The notes beneath the pieces are model-generated. The model made no database searches and was not told where the DNA came from. It saw only the letters and a program-made list of their open reading frames with translations. A program made the position numbers and the translations under genes. DNA of 64,000 bases from Litomosoides sigmodontis (taxonomy: Eukaryota > Nematoda > Chromadorea > Rhabditida > Onchocercidae): contig OY718808.1 in NCBI GenBank assembly GCA_963070105.1, positions 10,282,774 to 10,346,773 of the forward strand, read 5' to 3'. Shown piece after piece: positions 32,402 through 45,192 of this stretch. Position 1 is the first letter of the stretch, and every line of letters begins with the position of its first letter.

Positions 32402-33759
32402 CACCCACTCGCGGTACGCTGCTGCCCGCTAGGCGATGTGATCTGTCGGCTGTCCGGATGGTGGTGGTGTCCTTCCAGAAAAGGGGTAATCCCAGTTAGG
32501 CAGCATTACTGCTTCCGCTTGATATTAGCTAACGTCACATCACCGGCAATGCAATAAGAGCAAGTAAATCAAACTATGGAGATGCTCCATTCAGCAAATA
32601 AAAATTTGTTTGACCTGATCCATAGTGTCCCCCTCCCTATGTTACACGGCGCACCTGTTTGTTATTATATTCTTACTGCAATGCAACACAAGTGTCGTTG
32701 CTGTGTTCCTATTTGTAGTAACTTCACCCCACGCACAGGAGAATGAATCATCGGGAGGGGTAACGCCTGAATCTTCTGCTAGGATTTCTCAGTGCTTCTC
32801 ATAGCATGGGCGGTCTAGTTCAAACGCTGCCCGCAGTCCGCAGCAGGCGGCAAGCACTGACGGTGACGATGTGGAAGGGGTGGTGCTTTAAAACATTGAA
32901 ATCCCTTAATGGTGACGCCACTGTTAACTTATAACCAATCTTTCACTCACACTAAACTTGCAGCAAAACATCGCCCGCCCGCCAGCTTATTTCATTCATC
33001 CCTGACTGCGTCTCTCTCATTTTTGCACTGTCATTTCAACTCCATCACCCGTCAGTAGTTCGTCATTGTATATTATTACGCTATGATGACGTACGTAGGG
33101 AAATATTTCATATTTCAAAATGGTCCTTCTGCGAAATGAAATCCGTGAGAAATTGTGACAGTGCTGTTTAGCTCTGCAATACAACCATACCTCCTTTTTC
33201 TCATCGAGCATGAATAGTGAATTGCTGGTTCTTCCGATAATGGATAATTATGTGATTGTACCTGTAGTTATTTTATTCAGTAATGAAGTGTTAAGTGTAA
33301 CCCGTGCAGATCAGATCAGATCAAGCAGTGAGGGATAAAATAAGCCTGAATTGCAATTACATAAGGCTCAGAAGAGTATGCTGATAGATGATGCGTCTAA
33401 ATGTGGCCAAGATTTACAAGGGAGGAAAAGGTCTGGTCTGTTGTAAAAAACCTGTCCGAGTGAAGTTAATCATCAGCGGAGAGAGAGACAGAGAGAAAGA
33501 GGGATATCACTAATAATACTGACAACAGGATTTCTTTAATGGTGAGACCTCAAAATTTAAATTGATGCCTTGCTATGAAAGGATCATGGACGGAGGTGTG
33601 CAATTGTGGAAATAAATGTATTTCAAATGTTGTTGTCGGGTCGGCGCCTGCCATACGAAACCATTTGTGCATTGGAATCGTTCGCGCTGGCAGTTCCGCA
33701 TCGAAATTAATTGTCAGCATATAGCAGTTGCAGATCAGACACTGTTCATGACTTGAATT

Positions 33760-33760
<1 letters not shown>

Positions 33761-33820
<60 letters not shown>
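33761..33820 (+). repeat. (CA)30 microsatellite
   Basis: A perfect dinucleotide run of 60 bp. Confidence 0.97.
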
Positions 33821-33822
<2 letters not shown>

Positions 33823-34111
33823 TCCTAATTGAACATTTAAAGTTTCATACTAAAAGGTACCATCCACTATTCTTCCTTGGTACGATTAGCGTGAGATTTC
33901 AGCTGATCTACCTGATGTAAGTAAGCCATTTACATTAAGCATTTCGCTTTGAGCCTCAACACACAGAAACACGTTGGATGAGCGGCGGACCATGCGCTCT
34001 ACCTCATAACCGTGGAAAACTTGCTTTGATAATTGAATCTATCGTGTCCTGTCCTTTCCTGTCTACTTGCAACCAGCAGCTCTAATGGTGTGATCACAGC
34101 GCAAAGTACTC

Positions 34112-34145
34112 TCGTAGGTAGGTAGTGTTACCTTACTACCTACCA
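34112..34145. repeat. Short inverted repeat (GTAGGTAG / CTACCTAC)
   Basis: GTAGGTAGGTAGT is followed after a few bases by ACTACCTAC, so the RNA could form a hairpin of about 9 bp. The stem is too short for a miRNA precursor, and it is more likely a repeat-derived hairpin. Confidence 0.5.
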
Positions 34146-36796
34146 ACTACCGGTGAGGAGAATGAGAAGGCTTCCCTGTTCATGCCAATACTCTTGATGG
34201 GATGAGAGAGCTTCTCCGCAAGCCGCACCGCCCTGTACGTTCGAGCTGACCACTTTAACACTGCGATGACGGTGGCTATCACCTCAAGCCACTGCCACTA
34301 CACTGCGCAAAACGAAAGAGAAAATGGTTTCAAAGTGTGCATCATCAAAAAGCAGTCATTTCAATATTGAAAGTACCACTCACTTTCCTTCCTGTGAGGC
34401 TGCTTTCTGCGGAAGCTTCTACATTGGCGGCTTCTATTCCATAAACAAAATGTGCAAGAAGCATCACAACTCTGCTACTGCTCAGAGTGCTGCACAGATA
34501 TTGAGGAGAAGACAAGCGATACATCGAATTCTCTCAGCTTTTTACCCCCGAGCTTTTTCCGGTCCGGTTTCCTGTGTCACTTAGAAAGAAACGTCGTCAC
34601 TCACTCACCCATCCTTTATCTGCGTGCGTTTTTCTTGAAAGACTTTCTTTGAAGGATGCGATGGCGCAGGCGTGTTGACTGACCATCGCAGCACTCACAC
34701 TCTCACACCTTTTGCTTACTGTTTGAGTGAGCTACTTTTGAAAGCAACAACATTTCACATTATGAAAGGAGCGCGCTTCACTTTTAGAAAGCGCCTGCTG
34801 AATTCGTCAGCCAGCGCACGATAAGCTTCAAAATAAATAATAGCACGTTTGTCCGTCCCGTTTTTTCCTCACTGTTGATAAATCGGGCGGAACATTTACG
34901 TTCCTACCGCGCTAACTTCGATATCGCCGCCGTTCACGTCTGTCTGTTGGCTCTTCGAAGACCGATGATGATCGATCGCCGAGGAGACAAGCTTCTCCTT
35001 TGCTGCTAGCCCATCCCGAAGACGCGCGAAGAATTGTTGCCACTAGAAAGCCTTCTTGAGAAGGCCTTCTTATTGGAATCGTTCGCTTAGCCGCATTTCC
35101 TTACTTCTTCCGGTCCTCCCGCAAGCGTCCCAATTGCTTTGTAACCAACTCCTCGGCGATCGATTGGGAAAGCAAGAAAGTGTCCATTGAACAATGGTTG
35201 CAGTGAGCGAGCAATCACTTAACTAACCACTTAGCAGTCACTCATAACTATAGCACTCCCACGAAACGACACCCATTGTGTCAATGACAGGTCAAAGGTC
35301 ATCATTATCTCTCGGTGATGATGAGTGCTGACCATTCAAGCAACATGGACAGCTTCACAGCTTTCTTTCCTTTCAGGGGAAAGGGAAGCAAGGGACTGGA
35401 AGATTTGAGAGCCGCGACGATAATCATGTCGGTGACCAACTTGTTCAAAATACTCAGCGAGGCGTGCGTTCATGTTCCACAGAGCAAGCAGGCTTCGCCG
35501 ATGATCCGTTGTGGAGGACAACGCGATGAGCTTGCAGAGCCTGAAGCTCTCTCATTCACTGCTCCAGCCACCTTTAGCTACTACCGCTTGCTTACTTAAA
35601 ACAATAAAAAATAAGTGGCACAAACTTTGTTTCGCTTCATCCCTTCCTTACCATGATTTTTGCGCTAATATATCAAATAGCCTCTCAACGTATATGTGCT
35701 AAACTGCACGATTGTGTGCAGCGAAAGTGAACTGTGAGGGAGAATATTTATTTGTGAGGAGCAATAGAAGTGTGGTTTCACTTAGAGCGGAATTGAAATT
35801 ACAAGAGCATCATATGTTTTATGCTCCGACTAAATATCGCTCGCTTCACAAACAATCCATGCATACGTCGTCGCAATAATTTCTAATATTTAAAAAGTCG
35901 GAAAGTGCACTTCGAAATTGCTGTCTCGCACAGAATGAATGAGTGCTGAAAAGAATCTACTTTTTCCTTTAGCACATTGTGGTGCTTTGAACTGTAGTAG
36001 TTAGTAGTTGACTTCGACAACTTCCACACGAATATTCAAGTATTTGCAATAACTGTCGAACGAGCTACACAACTACAGGTACAGTAGTTACTGTGATAGA
36101 TTGAGGGTGGTAAATGGGATGTTTGCAACATAACTCGCTAAAAATATAATAAATCAAAAGTATGCGTTAGCTTTGCAATTTAAGCGAAATTCAACAGATT
36201 CTCATATTCAGCGAATAGAGAGCAAATTTTATGCAAATTAAGACTGAGTAATTTTAGTTTAGAAAATCAAAATATGCAGCTGTCTGCGCTGTTTTATGCT
36301 TTGCTTCTCGCTTCCTTCACTATCAATTCGTGAAAAAGACAAAATAAATAAATGGAATGGAAGGAATAACTAGTTGCATTTGAACGGAGGCGCTTGATAG
36401 TGGACAGCTGCTGAACGTATCCTCCGCTTGTATCAGGTGAGATTGGGCACTATCCAGTCTTCACTTAAGACTAAAATATTCAAGCGCAATGTAAGGAAGG
36501 CGAGAGCGAAGATCTCGAGCAACACCAATATGAGGCTAATCGAGCAGTGGAAATATTTCCTTCCTCGCACCACTAGTTGGTTGGAAGTGAGCTGGTTCAA
36601 CCTCAAAGCTTCCTTAGCCATTCATTCCAGTGCACGTATTTTTCAATTGTCTCATAAAAATTAAATCTGAAGGTTGGGAGGAATTCGAATTGACATGATG
36701 CAGAGTGCATTGACCGACTTTATAATAACTCATCTCTCCGCGCTTTCAAATACTAATAATTGCAGCGATACTTTTTTGAAATATTTCGAGTGCACT

Positions 36797-39700
36797 ATGG
36801 CGCAAGCAGCTTTGGACGAGATAGCATCCAAGGATGAGCGAGAAATGTGGGCAGCTATTGAATACTGGACAAAGCAGCTGAAACAGGTTAATTTCGTACG
36901 GAAAGTAGATTACTTCAGTGAAGCTGGCACAAACTCCTTCACTTCATTTCCTCCTTCATCTTCTCCGTTACATTAGGAAACACTTGTGAGTTTCCAAGAA
37001 TTGGTGAGCAATCAAGATGAGAATCTCTGAATTGCCTATGAAAAAAAGTGGCCCATTCCGTCCAGTATTCCATCACTGACCAGCGTGAGCCAGCGGCAGT
37101 TTGAGATGTTTGAGCATACATACAACTGACAATGCAAAATACCTGAGCAAAATTGGGCAATCCTTCTTTCTTCCTTTGCAGGTTGAAAAATTACTGATCC
37201 CAGTCACTCTCAACATACTGCTCACACTAATCATTTGGGTTGGTGTGTATGGGACGAAAACGGATTCCAATTCCGTCTTCTACTATATGCTCGATCCCAA
37301 GCATAACCGAACAACCGGAAGTGAAATCGTCGATGGAATGGTTGGTTAGCTTGGAGCGTCAAATTCCCTGAAAAAAGGAGCATATACAAAGCACAAATAA
37401 TTTTCCACGGCGTTTCGAAGGCGCGCACTTCACTCCCACCCTCCTCGCACCGACAAAGGAAAGAGAGTGCAAAGACGTTTGCTGTCATCTAGCAACTTCA
37501 TCATCACCTCTTACCGGTCGGTCGCAGAGAAGTAGTCCGCTGCAACTTGTCCAGTAGTGTTTTGCAGCGAGAAGTGACTTGTTGAGCTACTGCTTTAGTT
37601 GTGTAGGCTGTTTTTTTTCACCGCATTTACTGGTCATCATCATCATCATCCTAAGCTCCGGCCATCAAACCTATATTGAATGTTGTCGTCGGCAGCAAAA
37701 AAAGGAACTGACGGCTCGGCTAGGCTAGGCTCGGCTCGGCTCGCACTAGCTTCTTCTCATCCTGCTCTTTCTTCCTTAGAAATGCTCCTGTTGTTGAGGT
37801 TTGCAGTAGATTAACGACGACGAACAGTCAGCCGCTCATGTGCTCCATTTCACAGGTGAATGGAATGGGATGCGTGTTGATGTTAGCTGTGATAAGCTTC
37901 CTGCTGCTCGCCATGGCACTGCACGACTACAAGCGTTTGGTTCAACTCTGGCTCTACATGTCCTGTGTGCTCATCATCTTCGGAGTGTTCGCCTCCTTCC
38001 TGATGTACGACGACGCTTGCAACCTAGCAGTGCACACCCTCTCATGCTTGAGACGAAACACACCTAGCAGCATGCTTGAGAAGCAGTCAGTGAGCGAGAG
38101 CAGAGTGCTGCGGAGAGCGCGCGCCGACCACGACGTCTTAACGGTCGGAAGCGATGTAGAACAGCTGGCAGTTGTTAGTTACTGGGAAGCAAAACGGGCC
38201 GCAATGCCCGAGCGCGCTACAGTTCAACTCCATCCGCGGCGCAATAGACCGACCGATCGCTTCATTCCTCCCCGCCACTCATCAGCGGCTCTCTTCCGAG
38301 CTCCACAAGAAGCAAGCGGGAAGAGGATGCGATGCTGCAGCTGCAGCTGCAGCTGCAGCACACTCTTTGCTGCATTCCTCTCACTTCAAACATGATATTT
38401 CTTTCAGAGACCTATTCAAAGCAGTGGGATTCCGACCTGCTCCTCCCATACTCACAACTCTCACTGTCATTGCCTACGGCACCGTCGGCATCCTCGTTTT
38501 CTTCACGAAAAGAACCCCGCTCTACATGCATCAATTTTACGTCATTTGCAACTGCTCCTTGGTTTCCGTATTTTACCTCCGCATGTTTCCTACGCACACC
38601 GCGTGGTTTGTATTGGTGTGCATTATCATTTGGGGTAAGTAAGTTCCTTCATTTCCTCGATGGATGGATCTGATCTGTCGGCTGTCGGGTGCTCTGAAAT
38701 TTTACATACTTTAATCTACAGTCGCACGGATGCGACGAATGCAGTTGAAGATGAGGGAGGCTCTCTTCTCCACCTCAACTTAAATCGCTGGAAATAGTAA
38801 ATTGCGCAAGCTTTATCTCTCTCTCTCTCTCTCTCTCTTTCTAAATGAAGCATCGGTCTCACCCGTTTCACAGCTGGGGAGGAGAGAGAGAGAGAGAATG
38901 AAGTGATTTCTCAATCAAATAAATAAATACGTTCAGATGCATTTGCGGTTCTCGCACCTGTCGGTCCGCTGCGACGTATCAATGAAAAAGCGCATGAATA
39001 CAGTGATCAAGTAAGCACCTGTAGCTAATCATTCCGCACAAAGAATAAGCAGTGAATGTGCACGGAACTTATTCTCAAAGCACGCACATTCAACGCAACA
39101 AAACTCTTACAGATACTACGATTCCTCATGTTTACGGCTGAAGACGGAAGTGACGAGCAACGTGAGGAGGCCGTAGGTCTTGCTTCATTCCAGATGTGAC
39201 AGACGAGAATCATTACTGCTATCTTTCTTCTTGGCACTTATTTCATCTGCCACTTGAGACTCATTCGTTCACTTTTTAAAGCACTGAAAAGAGTGGGAAT
39301 CATTTACTCGAGATCGACATACGGTTCAAATCACTAATTCATTAAGCTTCTTTCCATAGGATCTTTCATTTGTGAGTGCATAATCACTCACTCACCAATC
39401 GGGATCGTAATCAATCCATCCCCCTATAAAGAGAGATTTATGAAATGACCGGAGGAACAGGACAGCAAGCATGAGAGCGACACAACAACTTCATGCATTC
39501 TTCAGGCAATAAGCAAATGCGCAGTGGAAGAATCAAAACAGCCAGGAGCAAAAGAAGACTATGAAGAAAGTTCGACAACAAGTTCGCACTCGGTATTCTT
39601 CACAGCTTCGCCGCTTCATCACACTGTCCAGCGGTAGTAGTAGTAGTGCTTCGTACTTGTCTTCTCAGAGCGACGAGGCATTTTAACCGCTTCTAGCTAA

Positions 39701-40434
39701 TATTGCAGCAGACAGAGAGCAGACTCGCCCGCAGACGCAAATCCCCACGTTCGAAAAGAGACGTGAAAGCTGAGATAGTGCGGAAAACCTATGCAAACAT
39801 CAGAACATTCAACAGACAAAGAAGTGATGAGGCAAATTTCACAGTATATGATGCGTTAAACGACGGGTGTAAGTAGTAGATTCGCCGGACTTTTTCTAAT
39901 TCTTTTCTTTTCAACGGAGAGATCGATGAACATAGGAAGTTGATTGCGAGTCGGAACGGAACGGAACGGAACGGAACGGAACAAATCCAGCGCCTCCACT
40001 CCTTCCGCCGCCATCACTATCCCCCTTCGCGAGCCAACAACCCTTCTTTCTGTAGCGTTAGCTTACAGCAGCTGACAACTACGCACTACTACTCATTGCG
40101 GCAGTCATTGAGATTATTGAATTTAGCTAAATTTCTGCACGACATGCACACTTCAGCGTCAGTTCGTCTTGGCATGGGTGATTTCGTCTTCTACAGCTTG
40201 CTGGTTGGTAAAGCCGCAGCGACACGCAGTGCAATGTGCGTTGCTGGTTCGGTAGTTGGCATACTGATCGGACTTGTCATTACCTTGACCGTACTGTCCA
40301 GCGATGACGAAACTACTCCGGCATTACCCCTTTCAATTACCATCGCGTTGCTGCTGCATTTCGGAATCTACATGTTCCTCGAGCCTTTCTACAATGAAAT
40401 TGTGCTCACTCCAAAATCGTTTATAATTTTGTAA
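36797..40434 (+). CDS. Divergent presenilin (gamma-secretase catalytic subunit family)
   Basis: A multi-pass GxGD aspartyl protease of ER, Golgi and endosomal membranes. In the gamma-secretase complex presenilins cut type I membrane proteins such as Notch. Eight exons: 36797-36886, 37182-37340, 37856-38004, 38408-38634, 38937-39010, 39113-39172, 39709-39868 and 40157-40434. They total 1,197 nt, 398 aa, with matching phases at every junction. Catalytic residues are Asp209 in WDAFAVL followed by GPLR, and Asp315 in GMGD. The PALP motif is at 361-364. Between them lies a basic loop (about 234-306) where presenilins are normally cleaved. It is divergent: the usual NEPIFPALIYSS block after GPLR is absent. 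C. elegans has three paralogues (sel-12, hop-1, spe-4) and I cannot say which is closest. A TTGCAG 31 nt before the ATG could be a trans-splice acceptor. Donors at 37341 (GTTGGT) and 38005 (GTACGA) were chosen by phase and alignment. Confidence 0.9.
39952..39981 (+). repeat. (CGGAA)6 tract in the last presenilin intron
   Basis: Six perfect pentanucleotide units inside intron 39869-40156. It is the reason a longer open frame seems to run into the last exon. Confidence 0.9.
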
Positions 40435-40479
40435 ATGCAACTTTTTGCAAGATGCATATGAAGGAATGGAGAATTTGCT

Positions 40480-40485
40480 ATTAAA
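40480..40485 (+). promoter_or_regulatory. Variant poly(A) signal ATTAAA of presenilin
   Basis: ATTAAA lies 46 nt after the stop codon and just before the first rDNA-related sequence at about 40539. This implies a very short 3' UTR. Position and motif are seen; use is inferred. Confidence 0.4.
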
Positions 40486-40538
40486 CAAGGTTTAAACAAC
40501 AGAACAAATTTTCCGTTAAACAATTTACTATTAAACAC

Positions 40539-40680
40539 GACGTTTGTTCACGTGGTTGGCCGATCGGACAATGGCGTGAGGCTACCATCTGAGTGATTAT
40601 AACTTACGTCTCTATGTCGCAATTCCACACAGACAATGCAATGATAAATTTGCTTACAAAGCAACGATAAATTACTACCA
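40539..40680 (+). pseudogene. Degenerate 28S rRNA 3'-end remnant
   Basis: It aligns to 49428-49545 of the intact 28S: both contain GGCCGATCGG, CTACCATCTGAG and GATAAATTTGCT. Many substitutions have accumulated here. The terminal ~240 nt of 28S are missing, and the remnant jumps to ATTACTACC, which directly follows the 28S end at 49788. The flanking spacer is shared with the intact unit. It is therefore the decayed tail of a former upstream rDNA repeat. Confidence 0.85.
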
Positions 40681-40740
40681 CTTATATACTAGAAAATAAA
40701 CATATGCAGCAGCAGCTGCACCCGCAGCGCAGCGGCAACA

Positions 40741-41530
40741 CTATGCGTCCTTACATGCTAGAAAATAAGTGCGCGTTGCTCCTACTACCACTACTACTAC
40801 TATTCATGCATTTCAGTCTGCATGAAACACACACACACACACACCTCAAGCATTTGTGTACAGAGAATTTTTTTTCCATATGCATGCATTCATTTACTTT
40901 ACTTCTCCTCCCCATTCCTTTCTTTTTCTCACACTTTTTTTCTTTTCTCACTCACTTCCCCTTCTCTTTTTTTCCTCTCTGTTTAACCATGTACTCTCAA
41001 TACTAATAAATTATCATTATCATTATTCATTACTAATCCTCATCATCATCATCATCGTCATCAATAATGCAACCATCCCAAAAATACGCCTAATCGTTTT
41101 GTTTTGTTTTTATTTCTGAAATTAAAATGAGATAACTGGGATGCATTTAATGGGAAAAAAACAACGATAATAATTTTTGAAATTTCAAACACAATTAATA
41201 TTTGGTGTTAAATTAATGCAAAAGCAAAACAGGGAGGGGGAGAGAAAGAAGATAAGGCTATCATAAAAACGTATAAAGAAAAAAAAAGTAACATCTCCGC
41301 GTTAGTATCCTATTAGGTTGGGTACAACTTCAAGAGCAATAACACCCTGATGGATAGGAGAGGAGGAGAGATGCAAAAGCTTGAGAATTTTACAATCAAT
41401 TCGGATTAACTGAAAATTTCAATGAAATACGAATGAAGCGAAAAGTATGCGAGCCAAACTTCTTGAGAGGAGGCGACCGGTGGTTGGTGGAAATGGCGTT
41501 TTGCTACTGGTCACTTTCACTGTCCAAAGC
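40741..41530 (+). repeat. rDNA intergenic spacer repeat, copy A
   Basis: Starts at CATGCTAGAAAATAAG and runs through a CA tract, a pyrimidine-rich block, a CAT-triplet run, GCAACCATCCC and AACATCTCCGCGTTAG to GGTCACTTTCACTGTCC. The same order recurs at 49789-50600 and in part at 51091-51726. Substitutions and small indels are frequent, so it is an old copy. Confidence 0.85.
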
Positions 41531-41564
41531 AGTAGTAGAAAGCACTAACTACACTATGTTGCAA

Positions 41565-42220
41565 TCACTTATATACCAGAAAATAATATGCCTACTACTA
41601 CTGCTTCTACTGCTACAATTTCCACTATTATTCAAATCAGTGTATGTGTGTACCACACACACACACACACACACACAAACGCACACACACACACACATAC
41701 AGACCCATATATACCGCTAGCATTTATGTACAGAGATTTTTTTTCATACGCATGCATTTACTTTACTCCTATTCTTTTCATTTTCCCACGCTTTTTTTCC
41801 TTTTTTCACTCACTTCTCTTTCTCTCTTTTTTCCTCTTATTTTTTTCTTATTTTTTTCTCTCTATTTAACGATGCTCGTTATTTTCCATCCTCTCTCTCA
41901 TATAAGGAAAGAAAGCGGGAGAGAGAGGGAGGTTGCATTAATACAGACGTACCCACACTGTCTCTGTCTATCTTTCGATCTATCCATCTGTTATATTATT
42001 TCTTACAATGTATATATTCATACATATACATATGTATATACATGTATATACACATACATCCCTTTTTTTCTTTTCCAGCAAAAACTACAAATCAATAACA
42101 ATAACAATGACAATAATAATAATAATGATGATGATGATAATGATGATAGTGATAAGTTATCACTATCACTATTACTATCGCTATCATCATAATTATTCCT
42201 TAAAAAGATAAGCAAAAGAG
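41565..42220 (+). repeat. rDNA intergenic spacer repeat, copy B (most diverged)
   Basis: Begins with TATATACCAGAAAATAA, followed by a CA tract, GCTAGCATTTATGTACAGAG and the pyrimidine block, as in copy A. After about 41880 it departs into TATA/CATA, AAT and GATGAT simple repeats. It lies closest upstream of the intact transcription unit. Confidence 0.7.
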
Positions 42221-43095
42221 CATGGAATTTAATAATAGCGATGCTTTTTTGTGAAATTTAAAAAAATGTAAAATTTGAAAAAAAATGTTGAAATTTCACG
42301 AAAAAACACCAAAAATTAGCATTTAGTGTTAAGTAATGGAAAATAGAAGAGAGAGAAAGCGAGAAAGTTCGATAAAAATGTGCAAAATGGAGAAATGGGA
42401 AATAAATCGAAATTTAAAAATAAGTTAAAATTTGAATTAGTTTTAAATTAAAATTTTAAATGTGAAATGCTGTGACGTTAATAGAGAGGTTCAAGTAGGT
42501 GTATTGTTAGTGGAAAATTTAAATTGAAATTTGAAGTTAAAGTCAAATTGAAATTTGAAGTTTTCACTAACTTGAGCAATGGATTGTCTCGTGAGACGAA
42601 AGTTTCAGCAGGCGTGCAATCTAAAAAATTCGAGTGATTCTAGCAGTGATGACGACATACGTGTACGTCGTGTTAGGATCACGAACTGTCTCTGGCGAGA
42701 TGTGACATTCGAAGAAAGAGTGGCGGAATGCTCCGTTGTATATGTGTGAAGTTCTACGATGTTTTAAGCTTGAGAGGTGAAAAATTTCGCAAAGTGAAAT
42801 TTTGTTGTTGATAAGCGAAAGAATGGATTGAGTTTTTGGTGGAGAAAAAAGCGAGAAATTTGTGATTGATGATGAATAGACGAACTGCACACGGCGCAAC
42901 AGGGCAACAAGTGACAGTGATACAGTGTGGTGATGCTACGCTACTGTTTGCTACAATGGTGAAGTGAATTTTAAACGAGAAATTCAATTATCACTGAGGT
43001 AGTGGTAGCAGTGGCAGTGGTCATCGTCATGGTCACGCTGCTTACTTGTTGCCAGCTGATGTGGCTGTTCGAGAGCGCAGAGCGCGTGCATCATC
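42221..43095 (+). promoter_or_regulatory. rDNA promoter / 5' external transcribed spacer region
   Basis: AT-rich sequence with repeated AAATTTGAA-type motifs (42230-42560), then a more mixed, GC-richer part leading into 18S. By position it must contain the RNA polymerase I start site and the 5' ETS. I cannot place the start base because Pol I promoters are not conserved in sequence. No protein gene is supported. Confidence 0.5.
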
Positions 43096-44266
43096 TCCCC
43101 GATTGATTCTGTCGGCGGTTATATGCTTGTCTCAAAGGCTAAGCCATGCATGTCTAAGTTCAAATAAACCTATAAAGGTGAAACCGCGAACGGCTCATTA
43201 TAACAGCTATAATGTACTTGATGTTGACTGTCCAACGTGGATAACTGTGGCAATTCTAGAGCTAATACATGCACCAAAGCTCCGACTTGTTTGAACGAGC
43301 GCATCTATTAGATTAAAACCAATGGGGTGGTCATCAGCTGCTGCTGCTGGCCACCCGTTCAGATTGGTGACTCTGAATAGCTATTGCTGATCGCATGGTC
43401 TTGCACCGGCGACATATCTATCAAGTGTCTGCCTTATCAACTTTCGATGGTAGTTTATGTGCCTACCATGGTTGTAACGGGTAACGGAGAATAAGGGTTC
43501 GACTCCGGAGAGGGAGCCTGAGAAACGGCTACCACATCCAAGGAAGGCAGCAGGCGCGCAAATTACCCACTCTCAGAATGAGGAGGTAGTGACGAAAAAT
43601 AACGAGACCGTTCTCTTTGAGGCCGGTTATCGGAATGGGTAAAATTTAAACCTGTTAACGAGGATCTATGAGAGGGCAAGTCTGGTGCCAGCAGCCGCGG
43701 TAATTCCAGCTCTCAAAGTGTATATCGTCATTGCTGCGGTTAAAAAGCTCGTAGTTGGATCTGCGTCTTAGGACCTGGTCCATCCATTGGATGAGAACTG
43801 GGCTCCTAGGCTACACTGTTGCCAGTTTTCCGTGCGTTGCCTTCACTGCGCTGCGCATGGTGGCTAGCAAGTTTACCTTGAAAAAATTAGAGTGCTCAAC
43901 GCGGGCTAATGCCTGAATACTCGTGCATGGAATAATGAAATAGGATCTCGGTTCTATTTTGTTGGTTTTCTGATCTGAGATAATGGTTAAGAGGGACGGA
44001 CGGGGGCATTCGTATCGCTGCGTGAGAGGTGAAATTCTTGGACCGTAGCGAGACGTACGACTGCGAAAGCATTTGCCAAGAATGTCTTCATTAATCAAGA
44101 ACGAAAGTCAGAGGTTCGAAGGCGATCAGATACCGCCCTAGTTCTGACCGTAAACGATACCAACTAGCGTTCCGTTGGCGGTAAATACGCCTTGACGGGC
44201 AGCTTCCCGGAAACGAAAGTTTTTCGGTTCCGGGGGAAGTATGGTTGCAAAGCTGAAACTTAAAGA

Positions 44267-44300
<34 letters not shown>

Positions 44301-44742
44301 GCGGCTTAATTTGACTCAACACGGGAAAACTCACCTGGCCCGGACACCGTGAGGATTGACAGATTGAGAGCTCTTTCATGATTCGGTGGTTGGTGGTGCA
44401 TGGCCGTTCTTAGTTGGTGGAGTGATTTGTCTGGTTTATTCCGATAACGAGCGAGACTCTAGCCTACTAAATAGTTTCTGAATTGCTACTGCTGCTGTTC
44501 AGGCAACTTCTTAGAGGGACAAGCGGTGTTTAGCCGCATGAAGTTGAGCAATAACAGGTCTGTGATGCCCTTAGATGTCCAGGGCTGCACGCGCGCTACA
44601 CTGGAGGAATCAGCGTGCTGTAACCATTGCCGAAAGGTACTGGTAACCCGTTGAAAATCCTCCGTGATCGGGATCGGGAATTGCAATTATTTCCCTTGAA
44701 CGAGGAATTCCTAGTAAATGTGAGTCATCAGCTCACGTTGAT

Positions 44743-44777
<35 letters not shown>

Positions 44778-44885
44778 GCCCGGGACTGAGCCGTTTCGAG
44801 AAAAGCGGGGACTGCTGTTTCGATGCCTTTCGAGGTGGAGATTCTTTGGTGGAAATCGCTTTAATCGCAGTGGCTTGAACCGGGC

Positions 44886-44933
<48 letters not shown>
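43096..44933 (+). rRNA. 18S small-subunit rRNA
   Basis: The 5' end GATTGATTCTGTCGGCGG resembles other nematode 18S genes. Conserved blocks are all present and in order: TAAGCCATGCATGTCTAAG, the CCAGCAGCCGCGGTAATTCC decoding-site region near 43690, AAACTTAAAGAAATTGACGG near 44260, GTACACACCGCCCGTCGC near 44760, and the 3' end TAGGTGAACCTGCGGAAGG ending in ATCATTA. The length is about 1.84 kb. No insertion or obvious damage was seen, so it is probably functional. The 5' end is placed within a few bases. A CTG-type triplet run near 43339 lies in a variable region. Confidence 0.97.
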
Positions 44934-45192
44934 TCGAGAGCTTCTTCTCATTACAACAACAGCAGCAGCATTGCTTGTAATAACGGTGACGCTTGTTGGT
45001 GTCTATACTCTATCTGAGTTGTCGCCTGACCGTCGATAACAATGAGGATGGAGCGATAGCTTAATTGATAATTGCTCGATTAATTAGTTAAGTAGACTTA
45101 ATAAGCATTTAAGCTAGTTATGCTACCAACAAAATAACAAAACACACACACACACGTAAACATATCTATACAAGAGAAAGGAGAAATTTTTA
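44934..45192 (+). other. Internal transcribed spacer 1
   Basis: About 259 bp between 18S and 5.8S, short for an ITS1, with an ACAACAACAGCAGCAGC run near its start and a CA run near 45144. It is removed during rRNA maturation. Confidence 0.9.

Larger units (their letters stand above)
32402..36796. other. Unassigned region between the SIX3/6 and presenilin genes
   Basis: No gene recognised. An AATAAA at 32597-32602, about 196 bp past the SIX3/6 stop, is a reasonable poly(A) signal. The rest holds a long CA microsatellite, a small inverted repeat near 34112 and unremarkable AT-rich sequence. Open frames around 34324, 35315 and 36428 lack splice support. Confidence 0.4.

Noticed and set aside
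34112..34145. Possible let-7-like miRNA hairpin
   Set aside because: The stem is too short, and the sequence does not match let-7 or another conserved miRNA that I recognise.
38005..38407. Extension of presenilin exon 3 past GTACGA, with a CAG/CTG-rich frame
   Set aside because: Presenilin alignment leaves no room for it. The frame is intronic and inflated by a CTGCAG repeat.
41433..42215. Frames with poly-His/Thr or Asn/Asp runs
   Set aside because: They come from CA, AAT and GAT simple repeats in the rDNA spacer.
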